Assembly: GCA_014218235.1 (NCBI GenBank)
Contig: CM024766.1
Location: 69,243,207 to 69,307,206 of the forward strand
Length of the DNA: 64,000 nt
Direction of reading: 5' to 3'
Source of the DNA: Colocasia esculenta
Lineage: Eukaryota; Streptophyta; Magnoliopsida; Alismatales; Araceae
The translations under genes and the position numbers were made by a program. The notes below the pieces were generated by a model. The model was given only the letters and a program-made list of their open reading frames with translations. It did not search any database and was not told the origin of the DNA. Below, in pieces: positions 11,567 to 21,532 of the stretch (position 1 is the stretch's first letter; each line of letters opens with the position of its first letter).

Positions 11567-12451
11567 ATGGCTCGTAATCAGTGGCAAGTTATGCAAGAAA
11601 CCGTGGCTGGACTGACCCAGGCATTACAAAATGTAGTTCAGGCTGGCAATCAGGCTGGAGCTGCAAGGAATGGAGCCGGTGATCTGCACCGGAATTTTAG
11701 GAGTTTAAACCCTCCTCGTTTCTCAGGATCCCCTGACCCAGACGAGGCAGAAAACTGGCAGGAAGAAATAGAAAGGATCTTCCAAGTAATGCAATGCACC
11801 AATAGGGAGAAAGTGGTACTGACCACTTTACAATTTACCAAGGATGCCCGAGCGTGGTGGAAGGCCACATCGGCCCACCTGCCTAATATAGCTGAACTAG
11901 AATGGGCTGGATTCCTGGAGATATTCCGGGGAAAATATTTCTCTGAGAGAGTCAAGGAGAAGAAGGCAGCAGAGTTTGCCGCACTAAAACAGAAAGGGAT
12001 GTCCGTGGCTGAGTATGAGGCTCAGTTCGCACGTCTTGCCGTGTATGCACCACACCTGGTGGGAACTGAAAGGCTGAAGGCTAACCGTTTCATGGATGGG
12101 CTCAGGCCCATGTTCATTGAAAGGCTCGGACCACACAACATTCAAACTTACACTGAGATGGTCCAAAGAGCTCAACTGGTAGAAGACACTATCGCTAAGG
12201 TGGAAGGCATGAGGGGGAAGGACATCTCAAAGCCGACCTTTATAAAAAGGAGAGCAGTCGATACAACTGGAACTTTCCCCAATAACAACAATAACAACAA
12301 CAATAATAACTACAACAACAAAAGGCCAACCACTGGGAAGGACTATGGCATGGAGAAAAAGATCAAAGTAGAAGAAACAAAGACGGTGGAATATTGTAAC
12401 TATTGCAACAAGCCTGGACATAGAGCAGAAGAGTGCTGGAAGAAGGCATGA
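11567..12451 (+). CDS. gag: Gag of TRG-1, closed by a TGA between two zinc knuckles
   Basis: A 294-codon frame starting ATGGCTCGTAATC after the PBS leader. Gag forms the virus-like particle that packages the element RNA. Residues about 45-195 carry the retrotransposon Gag domain, with landmarks PPRFSGSPDPDEAENW, ARAWWKA and MSVAEYEAQFARL. A run of about ten asparagines from residue 239 (AAC/AAT repeats) precedes a CX2CX4HX4C zinc knuckle at residues 277-290 (CNYCNKPGHRAEEC). The frame stops at TGA 12449-12451, but the same frame then encodes a second knuckle. No protease or polymerase follows. The TGA is probably a point mutation or sequence error; programmed readthrough is possible but not shown. 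Confidence 0.9.
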   Translation: MARNQWQVMQETVAGLTQALQNVVQAGNQAGAARNGAGDLHRNFRSLNPPRFSGSPDPDEAENWQEEIERIFQVMQCTNREKVVLTTLQFTKDARAWWKATSAHLPNIAELEWAGFLEIFRGKYFSERVKEKKAAEFAALKQKGMSVAEYEAQFARLAVYAPHLVGTERLKANRFMDGLRPMFIERLGPHNIQTYTEMVQRAQLVEDTIAKVEGMRGKDISKPTFIKRRAVDTTGTFPNNNNNNNNNNYNNKRPTTGKDYGMEKKIKVEETKTVEYCNYCNKPGHRAEECWKKA

Positions 12452-12616
12452 GCTTGCCTGCGATGTGGAAATTGCGACCACCGCCTTCCCAACTGTCCCA
12501 TGCTAAAAGACCAAGCTGGAAGGAACCAAGGAGTGGTAAAGCATCAAGGACGCGTGAATGCAGTAACACAAGCGGAGCTCCCAGAAGGAGGTATGATTGT
12601 TAAACCCATAGATTGA
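12452..12616 (+). pseudogene. gag: Gag C-terminal tail of TRG-1 beyond the TGA
   Basis: This continues the gag frame for 54 codons to TGA 12614-12616. It opens with a complete second CX2CX4HX4C knuckle (CLRCGNCDHRLPNC, 12455-12496). It ends in GMIVKPID, comparable with the TITKPLV end of the TRG-2 and TRG-4 Gag frames. The paired-knuckle arrangement there shows that the ancestral Gag ran through this point. Confidence 0.75.
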
Positions 12617-12924
12617 TCTTAAGATGCTTTTCCTATGAGTACATTTCTAAGTGGGGGAAATCATTAAGGAGAAATTAGAAAAGGAATAATCTAGTAATTA
12701 TACCATAGTTCATCCGGAGGATTAAGATGGAGTTATAACAACTGTGGAAGGAAAACAAGAGTGGAAGGAACCAAATGAATAGTACTGGTGGCTATAGGTG
12801 TAGATGTTGGACTAGCATCCACGATGTTGAAACAAGTTAGAGGAATTAAATCCGAAACGACTTCAAGGATCATAACTTTCAAAATCCAATTAATGATCAA
12901 TGAATTTGGGGACCAAATTCTCTT

Positions 12925-12937
12925 AAGTGGGGGAGGG
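12925..12937 (+). other. Polypurine tract of TRG-1
   Basis: AAGTGGGGGAGGG directly precedes the TGTAGC start of the 3' LTR. The same tract (AAGTGGGGGAGGA) precedes the 3' LTRs of TRG-2 and TRG-4, so the site is conserved. It primes plus-strand synthesis. Confidence 0.88.
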
Positions 12938-15900
12938 TGTAGCACCCCGAAAATTTTAATTACATAAAAAATTCAAATAAATGGAAATAAATAATTTCCA
13001 TAATATCGGAGTATTTAAAACATACGTATCATTATCGTATGTGCTAAAACACATCGGAAAATTCCGTAAAAATTATAAATCAACCCAAACATTATTACTA
13101 AACGTTTCACAAAGAAATTTGTGACAAGAAAAATGGATTAGCTAAGTTTAAAGTGTTTCGCGACTTATTATCGTAATTCATGAATAAGTCGAAATATCAT
13201 TATCACACATACTTGGACGAGTCAGGAAATTAAATAAAAATCATAAATGGATTCAAATAATATCCTCTAATGACCCATCAAGAAATTGGTTCAATAAAAA
13301 TTATTTGGGCTAGGTTTAAGAGTTATTGCGACCGATTATCTAAATAAGGAAACAAGTCGAAAAACTGTTAACACGGAAATACGACGCAATGAAAAATTAA
13401 ATAAAAGTCTTGGGGAGACTTCCAACATTATATATTGATGACCCATTATCATAATCAGGCCAATGGACAACATTTGGCCCAAAAATCAAATGAAGCTAGA
13501 AAATACATAGAAATTCGTAACCATAAATAAGCTGAAATTAAAAAGAGGCAATTAGAGTTGAATTGGGATGCAATCATGCATTCATGGCAACCCAAATTCG
13601 TGCCTAACTATGAGGGGAGGTTTCCTAATGCCTCACACACTCAAAGGGAGGAGGAAATCATCAAAAATAGGAAACCAAACATGCCAATCCCGAAATCCTC
13701 TTTTCCTAGTTATAATAGGACTCCTAAACACCATGGTTACTTAAATATTCTTCACCCAAACCCTAGGAACGAATTTAGAACTTGCTAGGGTTGTGTGGAG
13801 GAGCTCTTGGTGGCTGAGGAGCTGTGGAACGACCACAAGAAGCCGTTCTTCTTCCCCTTCTCATCTGCTGCGACCTGCACAAACCACTCTCTTGAAGTCG
13901 ACCAAAGGTAGGTTTTCTCGGGCCAAACCTTAACATATCCTATACCAATGTATAGAGCATCAAGTTAGCTTTCATTTTCCACTGGTTTCATCGAATTTCA
14001 TTTAGTAGATCTTGATTTATAAGCGTTTTGCAAAAGCCGCGCACTGTCAGGGCTTTTCCCGTTCTTAATATGTTTGACGTGATTCAAGACCTAATTAGAG
14101 TAAAATATTAACATGGAAGTTATTCTACTTGATGTCACTATCATCTTTCATGTTGAACGTTTTGTCTAAATCTCATTAGTTAGAGAGTTATGAAGCCCGT
14201 AAGAGAGTCATGCATAATACTGTGTTTTCGGGTTTGCAGTTAGCCTTAGGTTATTCCTGTTTTTCTTGAGATTTAAGACCGAAGTAGGTCAAGACTCCAA
14301 CATGAAAGTTCTTTTATTAGTCGTTAGGGTCATCTTTTATGTTAAAGGTTTGTTGTAAATGTCATTATTTTGAGAGTTATAAACTTCGTAATAGAGTCAT
14401 GCATGATACTGCGTTTTTCTGGTTGCATTTAACTTTAAGTTCTTCATGTTTTTCACAAGGCCAAAGACCGAATTAGGTAAAACCCCCAACATAAAGTTCT
14501 TTCAATAGATGTCCTCAACATTTTCTATGTTGAAAGTTTTGTCTAAAGGTCAGCATATAGAGAGATATAGGCGTTTCATGAATATCACTCCTGTGTCAAA
14601 ACATGGTAAGTCTGAACCAAGAGCATGTCAGATCCCAGTCGGACTCAGGCGCAGATCCTGTGAATGCGACGGCTCGATGTGTAGCCTTCCGAGGTCTCAT
14701 CGCGACAGCCCGACATGTCGCGACCTGATTGCGACAAGACCGTTGTCGCGATCATGCTGCCTGAATCGGACCGCCCCAGTCGCGTTCTTCACAACTACCT
14801 GTCGCCTTCCTTATAGGGATATGTCGCGATCTCAGAACTTTACCTGAAACCACGTGTTTTCCTGCATAGTTTTTCGCATATACCCAAGATCTGTTTAAAT
14901 ATGATATTTACTGTGTAAGTTGCATGTCTTGGGTCTAATCCTTACATGATTGTTGTTTAATGGCTTAAAAGTGATTAACCTATTTAAAAGCTTTAATTAC
15001 ATGAATGCTATTCTAAGTGCTCCTTAAATATTATGATCCATTCGTGCTACTTGTGATTTAATCTTCCTACTGTTCTTCCATGTTTAAATGATAAGAGTTA
15101 TCATAAAATCTTGCAAACCATGATGAGTTAAAGTGCATAGTTTTATTCCATGTTATATTGTCAAGTGCTTCCTGCGAGTTTGAGACCGATGGTTTGAGAA
15201 TTGAGACACGCGTACCGCACTACACACTAGCACTGTTAGGTAGCCTTTTCTTGGGAAATTGGAAACTCTCTACCGGTCATTCCGAATCGGTAGACTAGCG
15301 ACCTTTTCACCAAGGCCTCCGTAAATCTCCTCTGACCATGGATTCCCACATGGCCGACGAGTTGGTTGTACCATTGAAGTTCCCTGGAGATAGCGTGCAC
15401 TTCCTTTCTCTTCTTGATCTCGTGAGTGTGACTTACAATCTAGACTAAAGCCATTAATGTAAAGATTGAACGAAAGTATAAATCGTACCGTTATGTTGCC
15501 GAATTTATCTCTTGACCATTGTTCTCATGAAATCATGTTCAATTTAATTATTACTTCTTCTCATCATCATCATGAACATGACATTACACATGCTACGTTT
15601 TGAAACTCTCATTGGCCATTATTAAAGACTGTGGGTATCTACATTTAAAAATTTAAGTGAGATGCTGACAGGGCACGGCGTGTGTCCAAGGGCTCCAATC
15701 TAGCCCCAATGACGGCGAGTCATAGATATACTGTTAACCATGGGGTATAATGATTACTGGCGTTGCATCTGCGCTGGGAAAATCGTGCGTGCGTGTTGAA
15801 TGATAGATACATACCACATACACGTGACCTAGTGTACATTCTTGATGGATCTTTTCTCGGTGTACATTAGTGTCTACGTGCCTGATTAGTGTTACTTGAT

Positions 15901-16620
15901 CGTGCTCGTGCGTGCTTGCTTGCTTGCTTGCGTGATATGGCCATCCTGCATTTAATGCAATTAGTGATATCTTGTGTTCTTGACATCAAGTGAATTCTTG
16001 CGTGCTTGTACAAAGTGATCTATTGCTAGTTCGATCTTGTCATCTTGTTCACAAATCTCGTTCTATCATAATCACTCTCTCTAGCTTGTTTTATATATCA
16101 TGTTTTAACGAGTTTTATCCGTACTTGCATATCATTCATCGTACTTGCCTAGTTCTAAAATGTTAATCACTTATATCATTGCCCGCACATTGAGATATAA
16201 ATCCTACTGGGCTAGTTTGCTCATTCCCTACTTTTACCCAATCTAGGTGACTATGAAGTTGAAGAGGAAGAGCAAGTCGAGGATGGGAATGCGTCCGAGT
16301 AATGAGCGTTCCAATTACGAGTCTATCTATAGTTAGTTTATTTTGAGTGTTAGATTCATGTAGTAGGAAGTGAGGAATAGAATGTACTTTTCCTTTTATT
16401 GAGTCTTAGTCCTGTAATAGTTTCCACTTTGAATACAATAAGTTGAGATTTGAATACAATTTATATTGAGTTCAACATATGGGCCCTATTATGATGTTGT
16501 GTTGATACACATTTAGTGCGTGCTAGCTAGAGGCTTATTTGCCGACTGTCCACGTCTCGAAATATCGACTCGAATTCTTTGAAATAATACTATCCGCTGC
16601 GTAATTCTCGGGACGTGACA
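12938..16620 (+). mobile_element. TRG-1 3' LTR
   Basis: The undisturbed 3683-bp LTR, TGTAGC to GTGACA. Layout: TATA-like CTTAAATATT at 13740-13749, donor-like AAAG|GTAGG at 13907/13908, CGCG-palindrome cluster at about 14635-14832, inverted repeat CTACCG...CGGTAG near 15271-15294, acceptor-like TTTTACCCAATCTAG ending at 16246, then a conserved block with AGTGATGAGCG. The candidate intron is 13908-16246 (2339 bp). Reading frames inside the LTR are not conserved in the related LTR at 52869 and are not called as genes. Confidence 0.92.
13908..16246 (+). other. Candidate LTR-internal intron (TRG-1 3' LTR)
   Basis: Bounded by AAAG|GTAGG and a pyrimidine-rich TTTTACCCAATCTAG|GT. The 5' LTR has the same pair at 7779 and 10955. 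Comparable pairs are at 22468-24875 and 27443-29849 (TRG-2), 57640-59839 (TRG-4) and 54017-56250 (TRG-3). The same spacing in diverged families is the main support. Splicing is inferred from sequence only. Confidence 0.4.
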
Positions 16621-18339
16621 GATGATAAGCCATTCCTTACACTTGTGTACCGTGTGTTGTACATAAAGGTCATGTAAGCGTGTATATCGTGGTTTATGTA
16701 AGTGTCGGCATTGGTTGGCTTGGAGGTCACATGGTGACCATTGACAAGCTAAGCTTGACACTTGTATATCGTGGTTTATAATAAAGGATCGTATATCGTT
16801 GTTTGTGTGTTTGCCGAGTCTGGTGGTCCGGTGCCTATTCCGGAATACCTCTCTAGTCGGTTACCCTAGCACCGGGTGCCTAGGGCTTGTCCCGGTATGG
16901 GAGTACCGTCAGGGTCTGTGTCGTCTTCCTGGACACCCTCCTTTTGTGGTTGAGTAGTACATCCGGCTGAGGGGAAAGACGACAGGGGGCAGCGACTTGT
17001 GTTTGTGGGTGTGCAGTCGCTTGTAGCGTGCTCATGGTTGGGGGTACAGACACCAGTAGTTGACACTGGTCCCCAGCTAGTCCTGTTCCAGTGCCTCACT
17101 TTAGGTTTCTCGGCCGGAGTCCTTAAAGGTGTCAGGCTTGGTCCTGCGCGGTGTGTGACCTACAGGTTGTGGTGGTTAGTTAGTCCCCACTGTTCTTAGT
17201 TTGTTGTGGAGCGACAGTTGGACCTTCCATCTATGACTGCGAGACTAAGAGGTAGTTCTTGTACTTTGTTGTCTTGGTTGGATACTGGCATCATGAACCA
17301 GTAGTCTGTTCCCAAGTGGTGGCGTCGTCTCCGTATCGACTCGTGTTGACCACTGGTTGTGGTTTGTGTGTGAACCACTAGTTAAGGTTATATCGTCAAA
17401 CTGTTAACCGTTGTGGTGTGCCCTAGAGGTGGCATGGTTCTGTGGTTCGGTGTGTACCTCGTGGTAGCATGTTCGTGTACCCCTTGTGGGTAGGGTTGTG
17501 TTGTGGTGGTACATGAGTCCGACCTCAGCCGGTGTTGAGGTGAGACTGTGCGTACTGTGGGGGTCTTGTGGTGTGACTCTCCACGTGTTGTGTGTTATTT
17601 ACATTCGTATCGGGTATTTCTAGTTACGGTTTGGTATGCGGGTGTTGGCTAGTCGTTGCCAAACCCGATGCTTTGTGTGGCTAGTTTGCCTATGAGACTA
17701 TAGCCCAGGCAGTGGTTTGCCGGTGAGGCTTATAGTCGAGGTGGTTTCGTTATCGGGCAGACTAGTGGTGTTAAGCTAGTCTTGTGTTTCCCTTTGTTTT
17801 CTGAGGTACCAGGGTTTAGCCGGTGTATTTGTGATTAGTTGTTGTTTAACATGCTTATGTTTGCATGTTATGTTTTGGCTACTGGTGTTGCCAGTGAGAC
17901 CCTTTGGGGTTAAGGTCTCTTTGTGTTGTTGTGGTTTCATTGGGGGAGGTCCCTGCTGAACTAGTGACTTGTTGAGGCTCACTCCTTTACAGTCTGTTTC
18001 AAGTGTTGGCTGACTTTGGCATGGTTACACAAGAGTAGTAAAGACTTGTACCACCCGCAGTAGAGTAGTAGAGTCATTTTGAGCTTGTGCTCCCTCGGGG
18101 TATGCCTCGGGTAGTTGTACCCTTTAATTGGACATGTAATATTGTAATTGTGGACACTTGTACATTGTGGTTTACAGTTATATACACTTGTACTTTCCTG
18201 TGTTATATACTGTAATTATGGTCTTTTATATTCTTACTGGACACGTGTTAGTGATATCCCTTGCGAGACTTTGGTCCGATCGCGGGAGGCGGATCTGGAT
18301 ATGTACCCTTATTGGGTATAAATATCCAGGACCATTACA
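16621..18339 (+). mobile_element. LARD-1 second (3') LTR, right part
   Basis: Resumes the LTR exactly where TRG-1 interrupted it: the duplicated GATGA is at 16621-16625, then the sequence follows 1386-3061 to the end 'CCATTACA' at 18339. Including the left part, this LTR is about 3.25 kb. A large inverted-repeat-free, GT-rich region fills it and no coding frame is credible. What follows (18340 on) is unrelated antisense copia LTR sequence. Confidence 0.8.
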
Positions 18340-18805
18340 TCTTTTGTGTCTCAAGTCTAAGGACCAGTTACACAACTGAGACTACGGAATCGCTATGTGA
18401 CAATCAGGTATCATTAACCATACAACATTCCGAGAACGGAACATTTATTGAACTCATTCTACAATGAGCACCTGCACTATCCCTATTGTCTCCACACAAG
18501 TAGCTATGAGACCAGCTTCCTCCATCACATGGACGGGTATTTGGCACACCGGTCTGTCCGGTCATCTCATTGTCCTTCTTTAGTAACCTATGACTAGGAA
18601 TATTTAGGATCTGTGTTTAAAGAGGATCGACCTCATTATCATGATCTCATCATGATCCAATTCCTATTGCACATACCCATGGACATCATAGTATACATAC
18701 GCATGGAATATACAGTGAGAAAATACCAATATAATATTACCAAAAGAGATTGTACATAATTACAAGTGCCATCACTCATGTGAATTGGCTTGTAAGGCAC
18801 CTATA
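18340..18805 (-). mobile_element. Antisense copia LTR fragment (COP-C family)
   Basis: Read on the minus strand, this aligns with 48697-49080 of the COP-C LTR, including AATATTCCTAGTCATAGGTT-like and GAGCACTTGCACTAT-like stretches. It also extends about 110 bp further upstream than COP-C, toward the missing LTR start. The right edge (about 18805) abuts SIRE-A LTR sequence. It is probably a copia element inserted in the SIRE-A 5' LTR and then split by LARD-1, with the rest lying left of the window. Confidence 0.7.
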
Positions 18806-19204
18806 ACCAGCAATTTGTTCCCTGTAGTGCCCCTCTGCGAAGGGAAGACCTACTGTTGTAGGTGGATGTAATACCCTTGTGTGAAGGAAAGATTTACGTG
18901 GGAGCAAGTGGGTTGTAATATACCTCTCTAGTGAGAGAAGGCCAAGTGTTCTTAGCAGTTAGTGAAAAATCCCAAGGGATGTTTGGGGACTAGATATAGG
19001 ACTTCTATTTAGAAGAGCCGAACCAAGATAAATATCTGTGCACTTTGTGTGATTGTTTCCGCCAAGCATTTCACATGTTTCACACACACTACACTAAGTA
19101 CTAACGATACTATCTTGTGTTATCTATTTTTAGATAAATTTTAAAGTGCAATAAGTCCTATTCACCCCCCTCTAAGACATCTAAAGCTCCATCTCGATCC
19201 AACA
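18806..19204 (+). mobile_element. SIRE-A 5' LTR, last ~400 bp
   Basis: Aligns with 46611-46996, the end of the SIRE-A 3' LTR, including the GTAGTGCCCCTCT repeat region and the terminal CTCGATCCAACA. The PBS follows 2 bp later. The first ~1.9 kb of this LTR is missing at the antisense copia junction, so its target duplication cannot be checked. Confidence 0.85.
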
Positions 19205-19206
19205 AG

Positions 19207-19218
19207 TGGTATCAGAGC
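19207..19218 (+). other. Primer-binding site of SIRE-A
   Basis: TGGTATCAGAGC, an exact initiator tRNA-Met match, 2 bp after the LTR end. Confidence 0.9.
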
Positions 19219-19255
19219 AAGGTCTTCTCAGAAGAATCGAAAGATTTGAGAAGGG

Positions 19256-20588
19256 ATGGTAGCAAAAGCTCAGAACTATGAAGGACAGTCCGTAACAAGA
19301 CCATCATTCTTTGGTGGTGAAGATTATCAGTACTGGAAGATGCGAATGAAATGCTTCATTCGAGGCATATACTTTGATATGTGGTAGGTAATAGAGCAAG
19401 GTGATTATACTATACTTGGTGATGGTACTTCTGCTTTATCTATTGCTGATAAAAGAAATACGTATCTAAATTATAAAGCTAAAAATTATTTATGTTGTGC
19501 AGTATCTAAAAGAGAATTTAATAGATTATATGCATGTAGAACTACAAAATAAATGTGGGATAAACTACAAGTAAAATATGAAGGAACTGATAAAGTTAAA
19601 CAAACAAGAATAGATATTCTTGTTTCTCAATATGAATAGTTTAAAATGTTACTTAACGAAAACATTACTCAAATATATAATAGATTTACCAATATAACAG
19701 TTGGTTTAAGTTCATTAGGTAAGAATCTTACAAATGAAGAAACAGTCAGAAAAACTCTTAGATCACTAACTCATTCTTGGACTCCCAAAGTAATTGAGAT
19801 TGAAGAAGCACAACTAAACTTTCTATTGATAAAATAATTGGCTCTCTCATGGCTTATAAGATTAACATGGAAAGATTTTCAGAAAGCTCTTCGAAAAAGA
19901 AAATGTCAAATGCTTTGAAAGCTGTAGATTCTTTCTCCTCATCCTTTGAAGACTCTAAGGAAAAATTTGAAGACAGTGATGAAGAAGCAATGTTGTCTAA
20001 AAAACTTTAGAGAATTCTTGCTAAGAATAAGAAGTATGGATCCAAAAGATACTTCAAGAAGGACAAGAAAAGCAAGAACCAACATGTTACGAATGCAAGC
20101 AGCTAGGACATTTCAAAACTGAATGTCCAAATCTTAAAAGAAAAGATCAGGCAGACAAGTATGAGAAAAAGAATGAGAAAGTAAAGAAATACAAAGGATA
20201 CAAGAAGAAAGCAATGGCAGTAGCTTGGGATAATGAGGAAGAGACAAGTTCGGACTCATCAAGCTCAGATTCAGAAGAGAAGTAAGTAAATCTAGCCCTC
20301 ATGGTAGGACTAGATCAAGTAACCTCTAAAACATCATTTACTTCATGTTCAGAACCTGATTCTGATAGTTTAGAAGATGCATTTAATGAATTGTATGATA
20401 AATATAAAACTATAGTTAAACAAATGAAAGTGGTTAAGTTAAATCTAATAAACCAAGAAAAATCCAACACCTTTCTAAAAAATGAAATAGAAAGATTGGG
20501 ACAAAATTTAACTGAAACTAAAAGAACAAATGAATTGTTATGTGAAGATTTAAAGACTAAAAATGGTAAAATTATAGAACTCGAATAA
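19256..20588 (+). pseudogene. gag: SIRE-A gag (broken)
   Basis: Starts at ATG 19256 after the PBS leader. Copia Gag landmarks are RPSFFGGEDYQYWKMRMK, then MWDKLQVKYEGT and VGLSSLGKNLTNEETVRK. A zinc knuckle (CYECKQLGHFKTEC) lies at 20085-20126 and a lysine/glutamate-rich coiled-coil-like segment at 20301-20588. In-frame stops include one after DMW near 19386, TAA before MWDKL near 19551 and TAG near 19637; frame changes occur around 19840 and 20070. Gag would form the particle; this copy cannot. Confidence 0.85.
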
Positions 20589-20611
20589 ATGAACTGAAAA
20601 ATGAAGAAAAA

Positions 20612-21300
20612 TTGAGAGAAGAAAATGATTACTTGAGAGCATTCTTAGGCAAATTAACTAACTACAAAACATCCTTAATTGTAAAACTAAAAGGTGCTAG
20701 AACAGGTAAAAAGAAGTATAGAGTAGGTTATAAACCTCTAATAAATGTAGAAGAAATTGTTTATCCTGAACAGTATCTAACACCCAAGTTTGTAAAGGAA
20801 AAATTAATTAAAAATCCTAGAAAGGTTTATCAATATGTTTACAAATAGAAACTTAAGACTAATAACACTACAAATTCAAAGTATGCATATGATTTGTGTT
20901 GTAGTCACTGTAATCAATTAGGACACACAGTTAGCACATGCACCACTAGACATTTACATTTGATTTTGAAAACTAACCATCAAGGACCCAAGAAATTTTG
21001 GGTACCAAGAGTCTCAACTTAATTTTGCTTGCAGGGACACCTGAGAGCATCCAAATGATATTTAGACAGTGGGTGTTCAAGGCATATGACATTAAACATA
21101 AAATTATTTACATGTTTTAGAAGTGAAATTGGTCAGGTCACATATGGTGATAATAGAAAAGGAAAAGTGATAGCATGTGGAACAATAGGAACAAAAGAAA
21201 AAGATTTAATAGAGAATGTTATGTGTGTTGAGGGATTGAAGCACAACCTCATTAGTATCAGTCAGTTATGTGATAAAGGTCACTTAATGAAATTTTAGAA
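20612..21300 (+). pseudogene. pro: SIRE-A gag end and aspartic protease (broken)
   Basis: Includes a second zinc knuckle (CSHCNQLGHTVSTC, 20900-20941), as is usual in SIRE Gags. The protease active-site motif DSGCSRHMT starts at 21065, followed by LKHNLISISQLCDKGH. The conserved Trp of the WYLDSGC signature is a TGA stop at 21056-21058. The enzyme would cleave the polyprotein. Frame is lost between the knuckle and the protease. Confidence 0.85.
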
Positions 21301-21361
21301 TGATAAATGTATCATCTTAAAGGATGGAAAAATAGTCTTTGAAGCACTTAAAGTTAAAAAT

Positions 21362-21532
21362 ATGTACACTCTTCAGTTGTCAGAATTAAAAGAAGTCAAC
21401 TTGTGCCTTGCAACTACAAAGAGTGAACATACTGATTTTTGGCATAGAAGACTAGGACATGTGAATCTGTATTGCTTGTGCAAAAGAAAAGCAAACCAAG
21501 ACATCATTTCAATCCAAGACATTGGTGACAAC
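21362..21532 (+). pseudogene. int: SIRE-A integrase N-terminal piece, cut by TRG-2
   Basis: Contains the GAG-pre-integrase signature FWHRRLGHVN with the histidines of the HHCC zinc site. It then jumps to CLCKRKANQD, which suggests a deletion of the usual spacer between the His and Cys pairs. The frame is cut at 21532, where TRG-2 begins; the integrase core resumes at 30192. Confidence 0.8.
21528..21532. repeat. Left target-site duplication of TRG-2 (ACAAC)
   Basis: ACAAC directly precedes TGTAGTAACCC of TRG-2 and is repeated at 30187-30191 directly after GTGACA. The SIRE-A coding sequence resumes after the right copy. Confidence 0.95.

Larger units (their letters stand above)
6818..16620 (+). 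mobile_element. TRG-1: complete gag-only Ty3/gypsy-type LTR retrotransposon
   Basis: A whole element of 9.8 kb bounded by TG...CA and a perfect 5-bp duplication. Its parts are a 5' LTR 6818-11329 (4512 bp, enlarged by an 843-bp insertion), PBS 11336-11347, gag 11567-12616, polypurine tract 12925-12937 and 3' LTR 12938-16620 (3683 bp). The internal region is only 1.6 kb and encodes Gag with zinc knuckles but no enzyme. This matches the non-autonomous class described as terminal-repeat retrotransposons with GAG domain (TR-GAG). The Gag resembles those of Tekay/Del-type chromoviruses. The two LTRs are very similar, so insertion was fairly recent and certainly later than LARD-1. Confidence 0.92.

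Noticed and set aside
11650..12569. Minus-strand frames opposite TRG-1 gag
   Set aside because: They are shadow frames of the gag coding region.
13558..13788. 76-codon frame in both TRG-1 LTRs (also 7432-7638)
   Set aside because: It lies upstream of the TATA-like site, and the homologous TRG-3 sequence near 53490 has stops and substitutions, so it is not conserved as protein.
19207..19218. tRNA-like matches (TGGTATCAGAGC) as tRNA genes
   Set aside because: Only the 3' 12 bases are present and always directly after an LTR; they are primer-binding sites.
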